A stretch of 64,000 nt of DNA from Streptomyces sp. NBC_00223 (lineage in GTDB: Bacteria > Actinomycetota > Actinomycetes > Streptomycetales > Streptomycetaceae), in NCBI RefSeq assembly GCF_036199905.1, contig NZ_CP108109.1:6323501-6387500 (forward strand). Reading direction: 5' to 3'. The translations under genes were made by a program, and so were the position numbers. Shown here piece by piece: positions 50,579-59,797 of this stretch. The first letter of the stretch is position 1, and every line of letters begins with the position of its first letter. The notes beneath the pieces were generated by a model. It was not told where the DNA came from, made no database searches, and was given only the letters and a program-made list of their open reading frames with translations.

Positions 50579-53500
50579 CTACTGCTGCTGCGGAGGCGGC
50601 GGGTAGCCGTACCCCTGCTGCTCCTGCGGCGGCGGGAACTGCTGCGGCGGCTCCGGCTGCTGCTGTTGCGGCCAGCCCTGCTGCGCCTGCGGAGCCTGGG
50701 GCTGCGAGGACTGCGGCTGGAACTGCGGCGCGGCGTCGGCCTGCGGGGGCTGCGGGTACGCCTGCGGTGCGCCCTGCGGCGGCACCCCGTACTGGCCGGG
50801 CGGGACCTGGCCGGGCTGACCGTACGGCCCGGGCTGCCCCGGCTGCCCGTAGGGGCCCGGCTGACCGTAGGGCTGGCCCGGGGCCGGGTAGCCGCCCTGC
50901 TGCGGCGGCGGGGGGTAACCGGCCGGCGCGCCCCCGTACGTTCCCGGCGCCTCGTAGTGCCCCGGCATCGGCGGCGCCTGTACGGGCGGCGGGTTGGGGC
51001 CGTTCTGCGTCCACAGCCCCTGCGCCTGCTGCGCCCGTACGAAGTCCTCGGCGACCATCGCGGACAGGTTGAAGTACGCCTCCCGTGTCTTCGGCCGCAT
51101 CATGTCGAGGTCGACCTCCGCGCCCGCCGCCAGGTGCTCGTCGAAGGGCACGACCTGCACCCCGCGGCACCGGGTCCTGAAGTGCGCGACGATGTCCTCG
51201 ACCTTGATCATCTTGCCGGTCTCCCGGACCCCGGAGATGACGGTGATGCTGCGCTGGACGAGTTCGGCGTACCCGTGCGCCGACAGCCAGTCCAGGGTCG
51301 TACTCGCGCTGGAGGCACCGTCCACCGAAGGCGTCGATACGATGATCAGCTGGTCGGCCAGGTCCAGGACACCGCGCATCGCGCTGTAGAGCAGACCGGT
51401 GCCCGAGTCGGTGAGGATCACCGGGTACTGGCGGCCGAGTACGTCGATCGCCCGCCGGTAGTCCTCGTCGTTGAAGGCGGTCGACACCGCGGGGTCCACG
51501 TCGTTCGCGACGATCTCCAGACCGGAGGGCGCCTGCGAGGTGAACCGGCGGATGTCCATGTAGCTGTTGAGATACGGGATCGCCTGGACGAGGTCGCGGA
51601 TCGTCGCGCCCGTCTCCCGGCGCACCCGGCGGCCCAGGGTGCCGGCGTCCGGGTTCGCGTCGATGGCGAGGATCTTGTCCTGCCGCTCGGTGGCCAGCGT
51701 GGCACCCAGCGCGGCCGTGGTCGTGGTCTTGCCCACGCCGCCCTTGAGGCTGATCACCGCGATCCGGTAGCAGGACAGCACAGGGGTGCGGATCAGCTCC
51801 AGCTTGCGCTGCCGCTCCGCCTCCTCCTTCTTCCCGCCGATCTTGAAACGGGAGGGCTGCGCGTTGGCGCCGGGCTTGCGCGGCTTCGGCTGGTTGCGCA
51901 GCAGACGGTCCGAGGACAGCTCCACGGCCGCGGTGTAGCCGAGCGGCGCGCCGCCCTGCGTGGTCCGCTGCCGCTGATCCGGCGTCACGGTCGGCCACCC
52001 GCCGGTCCGTGGGTCGACGGGGGCGGCGGGGGCGGCGGCCTCCGGCGGGAGGGGCTGGACGGGGTGCGCCGGAGGCGCCGCCTGGGCCGGCGGCGGGAAA
52101 CCGTAGCCACCGCCCTGCGCCTGGGCCGGCGGCAACGGCCCGGCCTCGGGCTGCGGTGGGGCGACCTGCGGGAAGCCGTAACCGCTCGGCCCCTGCGGCT
52201 GGGCCGGCGGTTGCTGGACGGGCGGGGGCACGGGCTGCTGGACCGGCTGGGGCGCGGCCTGAGGCATAACGGCCTGAGGTGCGACGGCCTCGTGCGGGAG
52301 GCCGGTCGGTACGGGGCCGGGCGCCTGCTGCGGGTAGCCGGTCGGCGCGGGCAGCCGGTCGCCCGGCTGGGGGTAGCCGTAGCCGCTCTGCGGGGTTTCC
52401 GGCGTGGGGAGTTGGCCCTGCGGCGGGCCGTATGGGTTCGGCCTGGGCGGCTGCGGTGCCTGCGGGGCTTCGGGCGTGGGCTGCGCGTAGCCGGTGGGGG
52501 TGGGCAGGTGGTTGCCCGGCTGGGGAGCTCCGGCGGCAGGGGCCTGCTGCGGGGCTTCGGGCGCGGCGGACTGGGCGGGGATGCCCGATGCGGGGGCCGA
52601 TACCGGTGCCTGCGGGTATCCGTACGGGCTCGGCGCGGCGGGCGGCACCGGTTGCGGGGTCTGGGGGGCGGCGTATTCGGTGGGCCGAGCCGCTTCCTGA
52701 GCCGGAACAGCCGGGGCCGGAGCCGGAGCCGGAGGCTGCTGGGCGGCGGGCGGGAAGCCGTAGCCGCTCGGGTCCACCGGCCGGCCCGTCGGCGGAGGGA
52801 AGTCGAGCCCGCGCTGCGCAGGCACGGGTGCGGGCGCCGGGGGCTCGGTGGTGGGCGGGGGGTACGCGTAGGCCGTGGGTGGTGCGGGCGGGTTCGGTCC
52901 GCCGGGGTGGACGGGAACCTGCGGCTCGCCCGTGGGCGGCGGGAAGGAGGAGAGGCCGCCCTGCGCGGGCGGGGGCGCGGCTGCCGGGGGCTCGGTGGTG
53001 AGCGCGGGGTATGCGTAACCGGTGGGCGGTGCGGGCGGGTTCGGTCCGCCGGGGTGGACGGGAACCTGCGGCTCGGCTGTGGGCGCTGGGGTCGCGTCAC
53101 TCGTGGGCGGCGCCGGCGGGTGGGGACCGCCCGGGTGCGGGGGAGCGGTGGGCGCGGCGGCCGGCGGGTAAGCGCCTTGCGGGGCCGGCGGGTTGAGGCC
53201 GCCCGGGTGGAGGGGGACCTGCGGCGGGGGATAGGGATGGCCGACCGGCGGTGAGGCCGGGGCGTCCGCGCGCGCGAACTGCGGCGGCAGCGGCGGGACC
53301 GGGCCTTGCGGCGGACCGGGCTCCCACGGCTGCGCGTCGGCGGGCGGTGGCGGCAACGGCGTCCACACCGGCGCCCGCTTCACCGGCTTCGCGTCCTCCG
53401 GTTCCTTGGCCTCCGCTTCCCTGGCGGCCTCCGGCTCCTTCGCCTCCGCGCTCGGCTTCGGCTCGTCCCGTCCGGCCTCGAACGGCCTCAGGTCGTCCAA

Positions 53501-54400
53501 CTTCTCCCCCGTACGCTCCTCGATCTCACGTCGCAGCGCGGCCGCCGAGAACCGCATCGTCTCGTCGTGCCGAGGCAGGTCCGCCGCCCCACCGGACGGC
53601 GGCGCGGGCGGCGCGGTCGGCACGGAGGGCGCGGGCGACACCGACGACACGGGCGACGACGCGGAGGGCGACCCGAAGGACGGGAACCCCTTCCCGGTCG
53701 CCGACTCCCGCTCGCCACCGGACGGTTCGGCGGCCTCGGACCGGTCCGCCGTCTCCGCCACCTCTGCCGCTTCGGCGGCCTTCGGCTCCGGCGCCGCGAT
53801 CACCGGTACGGACCCGGCCGACCACGACGGCTTCTCCGCCTCGGTCCGTGGCTCCGGCGCAGCCGCCGAAGTGGCCTCGGGCGCCTCGGCCTTGGGCGCG
53901 GGAACCACCGGCACGGACGCCGCGGACCACGACGGCTCCGGTTCCTTTTTGGGTGAGTCAGAGGTGTCGGCCTCGGCAGGCGCGTCCTCTGCGGGCAGCG
54001 GTATGGACGGCACGGACGCGGCCGACCGGGAGACACCGGCCGTACTACCGGGCGCCGACTCGTCCGCCGCTGTCTCCGCCTCCTTCGCCGTCTCCGCCTC
54101 CTTCGCCGTCTCCGCCGAACTCCCGCTCACAGCAGGCGTATCGGAGGACGAAAGCGCCGCGGAGAACGAAGAAGGCGCGGGAGCCTCGACCGCCGGCTCA
54201 TCGGACGGCCCGTCAGCCGACCCGTCAGCCGTCTCATCTGTCGTCTCGTCGGCGTCATCCGCCCCGACGCCCCCGGCATCCGGCATGTACCAGGCGGGGA
54301 GCCGCGGCCCGAGACTGAACTCGCCGGTGTAGTCCGACTCCGACTGGTCCTCGACAGGGGCGGCCCCGCCCACGCGGTTCTCGTCCCGATCGCTGCTCAC
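50579..54400 (-). CDS. Large MinD/ParA-like ATPase with long disordered N-terminus
   Basis: The protein has 1273 residues. Residues 1-840 are low-complexity: an acidic Asp/Glu/Ala/Ser part, then a Pro/Gln/Ala-rich part with repeats such as VPVHPGGPNPPAPPT. The ATPase domain (about 870-1130) starts CYRIAVISLKGGVGKTTTTAALGATLA, a deviant Walker A with K886 and K891, followed by ILAIDANPDAGTLG and VILTDSGTGLLYSAMRGVLDLADQLIIVSTPS. A Pro/Gln/Gly/Tyr tail follows. It resembles the ATPases associated with ESX (type VII) secretion, such as EspI and the SCO5717 type. GTG 54400 has AGGAGGC upstream. Confidence 0.85.
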   Translation of the reverse strand: MSSDRDENRVGGAAPVEDQSESDYTGEFSLGPRLPAWYMPDAGGVGADDADETTDETADGSADGPSDEPAVEAPAPSSFSAALSSSDTPAVSGSSAETAKEAETAKEAETAADESAPGSTAGVSRSAASVPSIPLPAEDAPAEADTSDSPKKEPEPSWSAASVPVVPAPKAEAPEATSAAAPEPRTEAEKPSWSAGSVPVIAAPEPKAAEAAEVAETADRSEAAEPSGGERESATGKGFPSFGSPSASSPVSSVSPAPSVPTAPPAPPSGGAADLPRHDETMRFSAAALRREIEERTGEKLDDLRPFEAGRDEPKPSAEAKEPEAAREAEAKEPEDAKPVKRAPVWTPLPPPPADAQPWEPGPPQGPVPPLPPQFARADAPASPPVGHPYPPPQVPLHPGGLNPPAPQGAYPPAAAPTAPPHPGGPHPPAPPTSDATPAPTAEPQVPVHPGGPNPPAPPTGYAYPALTTEPPAAAPPPAQGGLSSFPPPTGEPQVPVHPGGPNPPAPPTAYAYPPPTTEPPAPAPVPAQRGLDFPPPTGRPVDPSGYGFPPAAQQPPAPAPAPAVPAQEAARPTEYAAPQTPQPVPPAAPSPYGYPQAPVSAPASGIPAQSAAPEAPQQAPAAGAPQPGNHLPTPTGYAQPTPEAPQAPQPPRPNPYGPPQGQLPTPETPQSGYGYPQPGDRLPAPTGYPQQAPGPVPTGLPHEAVAPQAVMPQAAPQPVQQPVPPPVQQPPAQPQGPSGYGFPQVAPPQPEAGPLPPAQAQGGGYGFPPPAQAAPPAHPVQPLPPEAAAPAAPVDPRTGGWPTVTPDQRQRTTQGGAPLGYTAAVELSSDRLLRNQPKPRKPGANAQPSRFKIGGKKEEAERQRKLELIRTPVLSCYRIAVISLKGGVGKTTTTAALGATLATERQDKILAIDANPDAGTLGRRVRRETGATIRDLVQAIPYLNSYMDIRRFTSQAPSGLEIVANDVDPAVSTAFNDEDYRRAIDVLGRQYPVILTDSGTGLLYSAMRGVLDLADQLIIVSTPSVDGASSASTTLDWLSAHGYAELVQRSITVISGVRETGKMIKVEDIVAHFRTRCRGVQVVPFDEHLAAGAEVDLDMMRPKTREAYFNLSAMVAEDFVRAQQAQGLWTQNGPNPPPVQAPPMPGHYEAPGTYGGAPAGYPPPPQQGGYPAPGQPYGQPGPYGQPGQPGPYGQPGQVPPGQYGVPPQGAPQAYPQPPQADAAPQFQPQSSQPQAPQAQQGWPQQQQPEPPQQFPPPQEQQGYGYPPPPQQQ
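52841..53134 (-). repeat. 147-bp in-frame tandem repeats in the MinD-like gene
   Basis: A 147-bp (49-codon) unit occurs twice, for example 52881-52928 and 53028-53075 are identical over 48 bp, and a degenerate third copy begins near 53175. Each unit encodes one Pro-rich block containing VPVHPGGPNPPAPPT. The length of the disordered region may therefore vary between strains. Confidence 0.75.
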
Positions 54401-54642
54401 AATGCCTCCTGGTCTGCTGAACCCCGCCGTCCCGCGGCGCATGTACCCAAGCACCCCATGGCCGATCCCCCTCCCCGTCAGGGCAAGACTAATCGCCGGT
54501 CGGCACTCGATGTGAGGTCCGCCCGCCCCGGTGGGCACCCCTCGCACCGCACCCGCGCGAGTGGCCCGGCGCAACTCCCGCCGTACGCCCGCGGTACACC
54601 CCGTCGTACGCCCGTCGCGCACCCGCCGATACGGTCTCCGGT

Positions 54643-55281
54643 ATGCGCCGGGGCCGGGTCGTCTTCCTCAACGGGACCTCCAGTTCGGGCAAATCGAGCA
54701 TCGCCCGTGAACTGCTGCCGATCCTCGACGGCGACCCCTACTTCCATCTCGCCGTCGACGCGTTCAACGCGATGCGCGGCAAGAAGGAGATCGACCCCGC
54801 CGCGCTCGACGACGTACTGACCCGGACCCGCAGGGGGTACCACCGCGCGATCGCCGGCATGGCGGCCGCCGGGAACGATCTCGTCGTCGACCATGTGCTG
54901 AGCGAACCGTGGCGGCTCGACGACTGCCTGACCGTCCTGGCGGACGTCGACGTCTTCCTGGTCGGCGTCCGCTGCCCGCTCGCCGAGCTGGAGCGTCGGG
55001 AACGCGCCCGCGGCGACCGCCCGCCGGGCCTGGCGGCGTACCAGTACGAGCGGGTGCACGCGCACGGTGTGTACGACGTCGAGTGCGACTCCGCCGCCTC
55101 CTCGCCGCGCGAGTGCGCCGAACTGATCAAGGCCCACGTCGAGTCCGCCGTCGCCCGCGGCGAGGCGCCGACCGCCTTCGCCCGCCTGCGCGCGGCGGCC
55201 CGCGCCCGAGAAGCCTGTGAAGCCCGACAAGCCCGACAAGCCCGTGAAGCCCGAGAGGCGACGGCGACCGAGCAGCCGTGA
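54643..55281 (+). CDS. Chloramphenicol phosphotransferase-like P-loop kinase
   Basis: The protein has 212 residues. The P-loop is VVFLNGTSSSGKSSIARELL. DGDPYFHLAVDAFNAM corresponds to the substrate Asp region of CPT, and VDVFLVGVRCPLAELERRERARGDRPPGLA to the LID/Arg region. CPT phosphorylates chloramphenicol in producers; most homologues act on unknown substrates, and nothing nearby suggests a drug cluster. The C-terminus (about 188-208) is a run of E-A-R/Q-A-R triplets from a 9-bp repeat at 55211-55255. It is divergent from the MinD-like gene. Confidence 0.85.
   Translation: MRRGRVVFLNGTSSSGKSSIARELLPILDGDPYFHLAVDAFNAMRGKKEIDPAALDDVLTRTRRGYHRAIAGMAAAGNDLVVDHVLSEPWRLDDCLTVLADVDVFLVGVRCPLAELERRERARGDRPPGLAAYQYERVHAHGVYDVECDSAASSPRECAELIKAHVESAVARGEAPTAFARLRAAARAREACEARQARQAREAREATATEQP
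55211..55255 (+). repeat. Five tandem 9-bp repeats at the CPT-like C-terminus
   Basis: The units AAGCCTGTG, AAGCCCGAC, AAGCCCGAC, AAGCCCGTG and AAGCCCGAG follow each other directly. In frame they encode Glu/Gln-Ala-Arg/Cys triplets forming a charged helix. Such repeats can change in number by slippage without breaking the frame. Confidence 0.8.
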
Positions 55282-55455
55282 ACGGCCCCGGCACCGCCCA
55301 GATGACCCGTGGGTAAGTACGTCGCCACGGGCTGGTACTCTGGGTGACGGTCACATGTGTGTTCACACCGTGCGGCCGCGCCTCGCGAGTTACCTGAGGA
55401 ACCCCCGCGAAGAAGACCGGGGGCGCTCGGAGGCCACCGACACTGAGGAGTCCGA

Positions 55456-55743
55456 ATGTCGCTCGACGTCGAGACCAAGAAGCAGATCATCGCAGAGTTC
55501 GGCACCAAGGAAGGCGACACCGGCTCCCCCGAGGTCCAGGTCGCCCTGCTGTCCCGCCGGATCTCGGACCTGACCGAGCACCTCAAGACCCACAAGCACG
55601 ACCACCACTCGCGTCGTGGGCTCCTGATCCTGGTCGGCCAGCGCCGCCGTCTGCTGCAGTACCTGGCCAAGAAGGACATCACGCGCTTCCGTGAGCTCCG
55701 CGAGCGCCTCGGCATCCGTGCCGGCGCGGCGGGCGTCCGCTAG
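55456..55743 (+). CDS. rpsO: 30S ribosomal protein S15
   Basis: The protein has 95 residues and the S15 pattern IIAEFGTKEGDTGSPEVQVALLSRRISDLTEHLKTHKHDHHSRRGLLILVGQRRRLLQYLAKKDITRFRELRERLGIR. It binds the central domain of 16S rRNA. It is followed by a terminator-like hairpin and then pnp, the standard rpsO-pnp unit. Upstream (55338-55365) the sequence has an imperfect dyad ACGGT...ACCGT containing GTGTG-TT-CACAC, which may be a regulator site; I do not assign it. Confidence 0.97.
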   Translation: MSLDVETKKQIIAEFGTKEGDTGSPEVQVALLSRRISDLTEHLKTHKHDHHSRRGLLILVGQRRRLLQYLAKKDITRFRELRERLGIRAGAAGVR

Positions 55744-55756
55744 GACACCGTGCAGG

Positions 55757-55785
55757 GGGAGCGGTTCCCGTCGGGGGCCGCTCCC
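55757..55785 (+). terminator. rpsO-pnp intergenic hairpin
   Basis: GGGAGCGG pairs with CCGCTCCC (8 bp) around a 13-base loop and is followed by TTT. It begins 14 bases after the rpsO stop. The same position in S. coelicolor carries a hairpin cut by RNase III, so it may act as attenuator and processing site rather than a full terminator. Confidence 0.75.
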
Positions 55786-55972
55786 TTTGCCGTATACGCG
55801 ACAGAGCACGGCGGCACCGCGTCACCCCGCGACAGCGGGCGACGTACACCGACGACGCGCACGACAGCGCGGCAGCCGTACGACACGGCCGCCGCACCCA
55901 CCGGACGACCGGGCCCGCACACGACGTGCGCGACCACGGCACCGTCTGGTGCAATGGTTCCGTAGACAACGA

Positions 55973-56020
55973 ATGAGGAGGAGCGTCCTCCTATCCGCCG
56001 CATACGCCGGTCCTCGGTAG
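55973..56020 (+). promoter_or_regulatory. Possible leader peptide and hairpin in the pnp leader
   Basis: ATG 55973 opens a 15-codon frame (MRRSVLLSAAYAGPR). Its first codons coincide with AGGAGGA-GCG-TCCTCCT (55976-55992), a perfect 7-bp stem hiding a Shine-Dalgarno-like sequence. TAGACA lies 5 bases upstream of the ATG, so the message could be leaderless. No evidence of translation beyond this layout. Confidence 0.35.
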
Positions 56021-56141
56021 TGGCCCCCGGGTGGCAACACCCCCGGAGGCTTCGATCGAAGACCGGCACCGGCAGGACGCCCCTCCGCCGATGGCCCGCC
56101 CGGGACACGCCCGGCGGGCAAGGACGAGGAGAATCCCCATA

Positions 56142-58364
56142 GTGGAGAACGAGACCCACTACGCCGAAGCCGTGATCGACAACGGCACCTTCGGCACCCG
56201 CACCATCCGCTTCGAGACGGGCCGGCTGGCCCGTCAGGCCGCCGGTTCCGCCGTGGCCTACCTGGACGACGACACCATGGTGCTGTCGGCCACCAGCGCC
56301 TCGAAGCAGCCCAAGGAGCACTTCGACTTCTTCCCCCTCACGGTGGACGTCGAGGAGCGCATGTACGCGGCCGGCCGGATCCCCGGTTCCTTCTTCCGCC
56401 GCGAGGGCCGCCCCTCCGAGGACGCCATCCTCACCTGCCGGCTGATCGACCGCCCGCTGCGCCCGTCCTTCGTCAAGGGCCTGCGCAACGAGATCCAGGT
56501 CGTCTGCACGATCATGGCGCTCAACCCCGACCACCTCTACGACGTGGTCGCCATCAACGCCGCCTCCTGCTCCACGCAGCTCGCCGGCCTGCCCTTCTCC
56601 GGCCCGATCGGCGGCGTCCGCGTCGCGCTGATCAGGGGCCAGTGGGTGGCGTTCCCGACCCACACCGAGCTCGAGGAGGCCGTGTTCGACATGGTCGTCG
56701 CGGGCCGGGTGCTGGACGACGGCGACGTCGCGATCATGATGGTCGAGGCCGAGGCCACCGACAAGACGATCAAGCTGGTCGAGGGCGGCGCCGAGGCGCC
56801 CACCGAGGAGATCGTGGCCGCCGGCCTCGAAGCCTCCAAGCCCTTCATCCGGGTCCTCTGCAAGGCGCAGTCGGAGCTCGCGGTCAAGGCCGCCAAGCCC
56901 ACCGGCGAGTTCCCGATCTTCCTGGACTACCAGGACGACGTCTTCGAGGCCCTGCAGGCCGCGGTCACCGACGAGCTGGCGCAGGCGCTGACCATCGCCG
57001 GCAAGCAGGCCCGCGAGGCCGAGCTGGACCGGGTCAAGGGCCTGGCCGCCGAGAAGCTGCTCCCGCAGTTCGAGGGCCGCGAGAAGGAGATCTCCGCGGC
57101 CTACCGGGCGCTGACCAAGAAGCTGGTCCGCCAGCGGGTCATCAAGGACAAGGTCCGCATCGACGGCCGCGGCGTGACGGACATCCGTACGCTCGCCGCC
57201 GAGGTCGAGGCGATCCCGCGGGTGCACGGCTCCGCGCTGTTCGAGCGTGGCGAGACCCAGATCCTGGGCGTCACCACCCTCAACATGCTCCGGATGGAGC
57301 AGCAGCTCGACACGCTGGCGCCCGAGACCCGTAAGCGCTACATGCACAACTACAACTTCCCGCCGTACTCCGTCGGCGAGACCGGCCGCGTGGGCTCGCC
57401 CAAGCGCCGTGAGATCGGCCACGGCGCGCTCGCCGAGCGCGCCCTGATCCCGGTCCTGCCGACCCGCGAGGAGTTCCCCTACGCGATCCGTCAGGTCTCC
57501 GAGGCGCTCGGCTCCAACGGCTCCACGTCGATGGGCTCGGTCTGCGCCTCCACCATGTCGCTGCTGAACGCCGGTGTGCCGCTCAAGGCCCCCGTCGCCG
57601 GTATCGCCATGGGCCTGATCTCGCAGGAGATCGACGGCGAGACGCACTACGTGGCGCTCACCGACATCCTCGGCGCCGAGGACGCGTTCGGCGACATGGA
57701 CTTCAAGGTCGCCGGCACGAAGAACTTCGTGACCGCGCTCCAGCTCGACACCAAGCTCGACGGCATCCCCGCCTCCGTGCTGGCCGCCGCGCTGAAGCAG
57801 GCCCGTGACGCCCGGCTGCACATCCTCGACGTGATGAACGAGGCCATCGACGTCCCGGACGAGATGTCCCCGAACGCCCCGCGGATCATCAGCATCAAGA
57901 TCCCGGTGGACAAGATCGGCGAGGTCATCGGCCCCAAGGGCAAGATGATCAACCAGATCCAGGAGGACACCGGCGCCGACATCTCCATCGAGGACGACGG
58001 CACGGTGCTCATCGGCGCCACCGAGGGCTCCCAGGCCGAGGCGGCGCGCGCGGTGATCAACCAGATCGCCAACCCGACCATGCCCGAGGTCGGTGAGCGT
58101 TACCTGGGTACGGTCGTGAAGACCACCACGTTCGGCGCGTTCGTCTCGCTGATGCCCGGCAAGGACGGTCTGCTGCACATCTCGCAGATCCGCAAGCTGG
58201 CCGGCGGCAAGCGCGTGGAGAACGTCGACGACGTCCTGGGCGTCGGCGCCAAGGTCCAGGTCGAGATCGCCGAGATCGACCAGCGCGGCAAGCTCTCGCT
58301 GATCCCGGTCATCGACGGCGAGGACGCCGACGCAGACGACGCGAAGGACGAGTCGGACAAGTGA
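56142..58364 (+). CDS. pnp: Polynucleotide phosphorylase
   Basis: The protein has 740 residues, close to the streptomycete enzyme. It degrades RNA 3' to 5' by phosphorolysis and can add 3' tails in actinobacteria. Two RNase PH domains are visible: N-terminal TIRFETGRLARQAAGSAVAYLDDDTMVL and catalytic second copy RVHGSALFERGETQILGVTTLNML with GSNGSTSMGSVCASTMSLLNAGVP. A KH domain (IPVDKIGEVIGPKGKMINQIQEDTGADISIED) and an S1 domain (RYLGTVVKTTTFGAFVSLMPGKDGLLHISQI) follow. GTG 56142 has GAGGAGAA upstream; earlier ATG-led reading is Arg/Pro shadow. Confidence 0.97.
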   Translation: MENETHYAEAVIDNGTFGTRTIRFETGRLARQAAGSAVAYLDDDTMVLSATSASKQPKEHFDFFPLTVDVEERMYAAGRIPGSFFRREGRPSEDAILTCRLIDRPLRPSFVKGLRNEIQVVCTIMALNPDHLYDVVAINAASCSTQLAGLPFSGPIGGVRVALIRGQWVAFPTHTELEEAVFDMVVAGRVLDDGDVAIMMVEAEATDKTIKLVEGGAEAPTEEIVAAGLEASKPFIRVLCKAQSELAVKAAKPTGEFPIFLDYQDDVFEALQAAVTDELAQALTIAGKQAREAELDRVKGLAAEKLLPQFEGREKEISAAYRALTKKLVRQRVIKDKVRIDGRGVTDIRTLAAEVEAIPRVHGSALFERGETQILGVTTLNMLRMEQQLDTLAPETRKRYMHNYNFPPYSVGETGRVGSPKRREIGHGALAERALIPVLPTREEFPYAIRQVSEALGSNGSTSMGSVCASTMSLLNAGVPLKAPVAGIAMGLISQEIDGETHYVALTDILGAEDAFGDMDFKVAGTKNFVTALQLDTKLDGIPASVLAAALKQARDARLHILDVMNEAIDVPDEMSPNAPRIISIKIPVDKIGEVIGPKGKMINQIQEDTGADISIEDDGTVLIGATEGSQAEAARAVINQIANPTMPEVGERYLGTVVKTTTFGAFVSLMPGKDGLLHISQIRKLAGGKRVENVDDVLGVGAKVQVEIAEIDQRGKLSLIPVIDGEDADADDAKDESDK

Positions 58365-59737
58365 CGACCCGCTCCACCGCAGTGACGGCCCGCCCCTCCA
58401 CCAAGGGGCGGGCCGTCCGCACGCGGACCCTGCTGCCGGGCACCGACGGCACCGGTACGGTACGCCGCAGCGTGCTGCCCGGCGGCCTGCGCGTCGTCAC
58501 CGAGACGCTGCCGACCGTGCGCTCGGCCACCTTCGGCATCTGGGCCGGTGTCGGCTCCCGTGACGAGACCCCGGTGCTCAACGGCGCCACCCACTATCTG
58601 GAACACCTGCTCTTCAAGGGCACCCGGCGGCGCAGCGCCCTGGACATCTCCGCCGCGATCGACGCGGTCGGCGGCGAGATGAACGCGTTCACCGCCAAGG
58701 AGTACACCTGCTACTACGCGCGGGTCCTCGACACCGACCTGCCGCTGGCCATCGACGTGGTCAGCGACATGCTCACCGGCTCGCTGATCCGCCAGGAGGA
58801 CATCGACGCCGAGCGCGGAGTCGTCCTCGAAGAGATCGCCATGACCGAGGACGATCCCGGCGACCAGGTCCACGACCTGTTCACCACCGCGCTGCTCGGC
58901 GACTCGCCGCTGGGCCGCCCGGTCCTGGGCACCGTGGAGACGATCAACTCCCTCACCCGCGACCAGATCGCCCGCTTCTACCGCAAGCACTACGACCCCA
59001 CCCGGCTGGTCGTCGCGGCCGCGGGCAACATCGAGCACGCCGCGGTCGTCCGCCAGGTCCGCCGCGCCTTCGAGCGGGCCGGCGCGCTCGGCGACCCCGA
59101 GGCCGTACCGCAGTCCCCGCGCGGTGGCGCCCGGACGATCCGCACCGCCGGACGGGTCGAACTGCTCGACCGGCGCACCGAGCAGGCCCATGTCGTCCTC
59201 GGCATGCCCGCGCTCTCCCGCACCGACGAACGCCGCTGGGCGCTCAGCGTGCTCAACACCGCGCTCGGCGGCGGTATGAGCTCGCGGCTCTTCCAGGAGA
59301 TCCGCGAGAAGCGCGGACTGGCGTACTCGGTGTACTCCTACACCTCGTCCTACGCGGACTGCGGCATGTTCGGCGTGTACGCCGGCTGCCAGCCGCGCAG
59401 GGTGCCCGAGGTGCTCAAGATCTGCCGGGACGAGCTCCAGCAGGTCGTCGAGCACGGGCTGAGCGACGAGGAGTTGCGGCGCGCCGTCGGCCAGCTCTCC
59501 GGCTCGACCGTGCTGGGCCTGGAGGACACCGGGGCGCTGATGAACCGGATCGGCAAGAGTGAGCTGTGCTGGGGCGAGCAGCTGTCCGTGGACGACCTGC
59601 TGGCCAGGATCGCGGCGGTCACCCCGGACGAGGTACGCGCGGTGGCCCGCGACGTGCTGGGACAGCGCCCCTCGCTGGCCGTCATCGGCCCGCTCAAGGA
59701 CAAGCAGGCCGCCCGCCTGCACGAAGCCATCGCATAA
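58361..59737 (+). CDS. M16-family zinc peptidase
   Basis: The protein has 458 residues. The inverted zinc motif HxxEH is THYLEHLLFKGT, with the third ligand Glu in ERGVVLEEIAMTEDDPGDQ. The C-terminal half has GGGMSSRLFQEIREKRGLAYSVYSYTSSY, the Arg/Tyr motif of processing peptidase-like enzymes. It is probably cytoplasmic; the substrate is unknown. It overlaps pnp by GTGA, an arrangement conserved in actinobacteria and Bacillus-type genomes, and lies before dapB. Confidence 0.93.
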   Translation: MTTRSTAVTARPSTKGRAVRTRTLLPGTDGTGTVRRSVLPGGLRVVTETLPTVRSATFGIWAGVGSRDETPVLNGATHYLEHLLFKGTRRRSALDISAAIDAVGGEMNAFTAKEYTCYYARVLDTDLPLAIDVVSDMLTGSLIRQEDIDAERGVVLEEIAMTEDDPGDQVHDLFTTALLGDSPLGRPVLGTVETINSLTRDQIARFYRKHYDPTRLVVAAAGNIEHAAVVRQVRRAFERAGALGDPEAVPQSPRGGARTIRTAGRVELLDRRTEQAHVVLGMPALSRTDERRWALSVLNTALGGGMSSRLFQEIREKRGLAYSVYSYTSSYADCGMFGVYAGCQPRRVPEVLKICRDELQQVVEHGLSDEELRRAVGQLSGSTVLGLEDTGALMNRIGKSELCWGEQLSVDDLLARIAAVTPDEVRAVARDVLGQRPSLAVIGPLKDKQAARLHEAIA

Positions 59738-59797
59738 CCGTATGAACGCCTTCAGCACCTCGTGTGCACCGCGTACGACTCGGAGGACCGCAGAACG

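Larger units (their letters stand above)
55744..56141 (+). other. rpsO-pnp intergenic leader
   Basis: This 398-bp leader contains, in order, the hairpin at 55757-55785, a stretch with no recognisable gene, TAGACA at 55963-55968 (possible -10 box of a pnp promoter), a 15-codon ORF at 55973-56020, a hairpin that hides an AGGAGGA at 55976-55992, and the pnp ribosome site GAGGAGAA at about 56126. In S. coelicolor the corresponding region is known to have a processed hairpin and a pnp promoter. Confidence 0.6.

Noticed and set aside
54458..54820. Open frame starting upstream of the CPT-like gene
   Set aside because: It overlaps the CPT-like gene in another frame, is Arg/Ser/Pro-rich and has no recognisable motif.
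55338..55365. CRP-like dyad upstream of rpsO
   Set aside because: GTGTG-TT-CACAC has the wrong spacing for a CRP/FNR site and the outer arms match only partly; kept as a remark in the rpsO entry.
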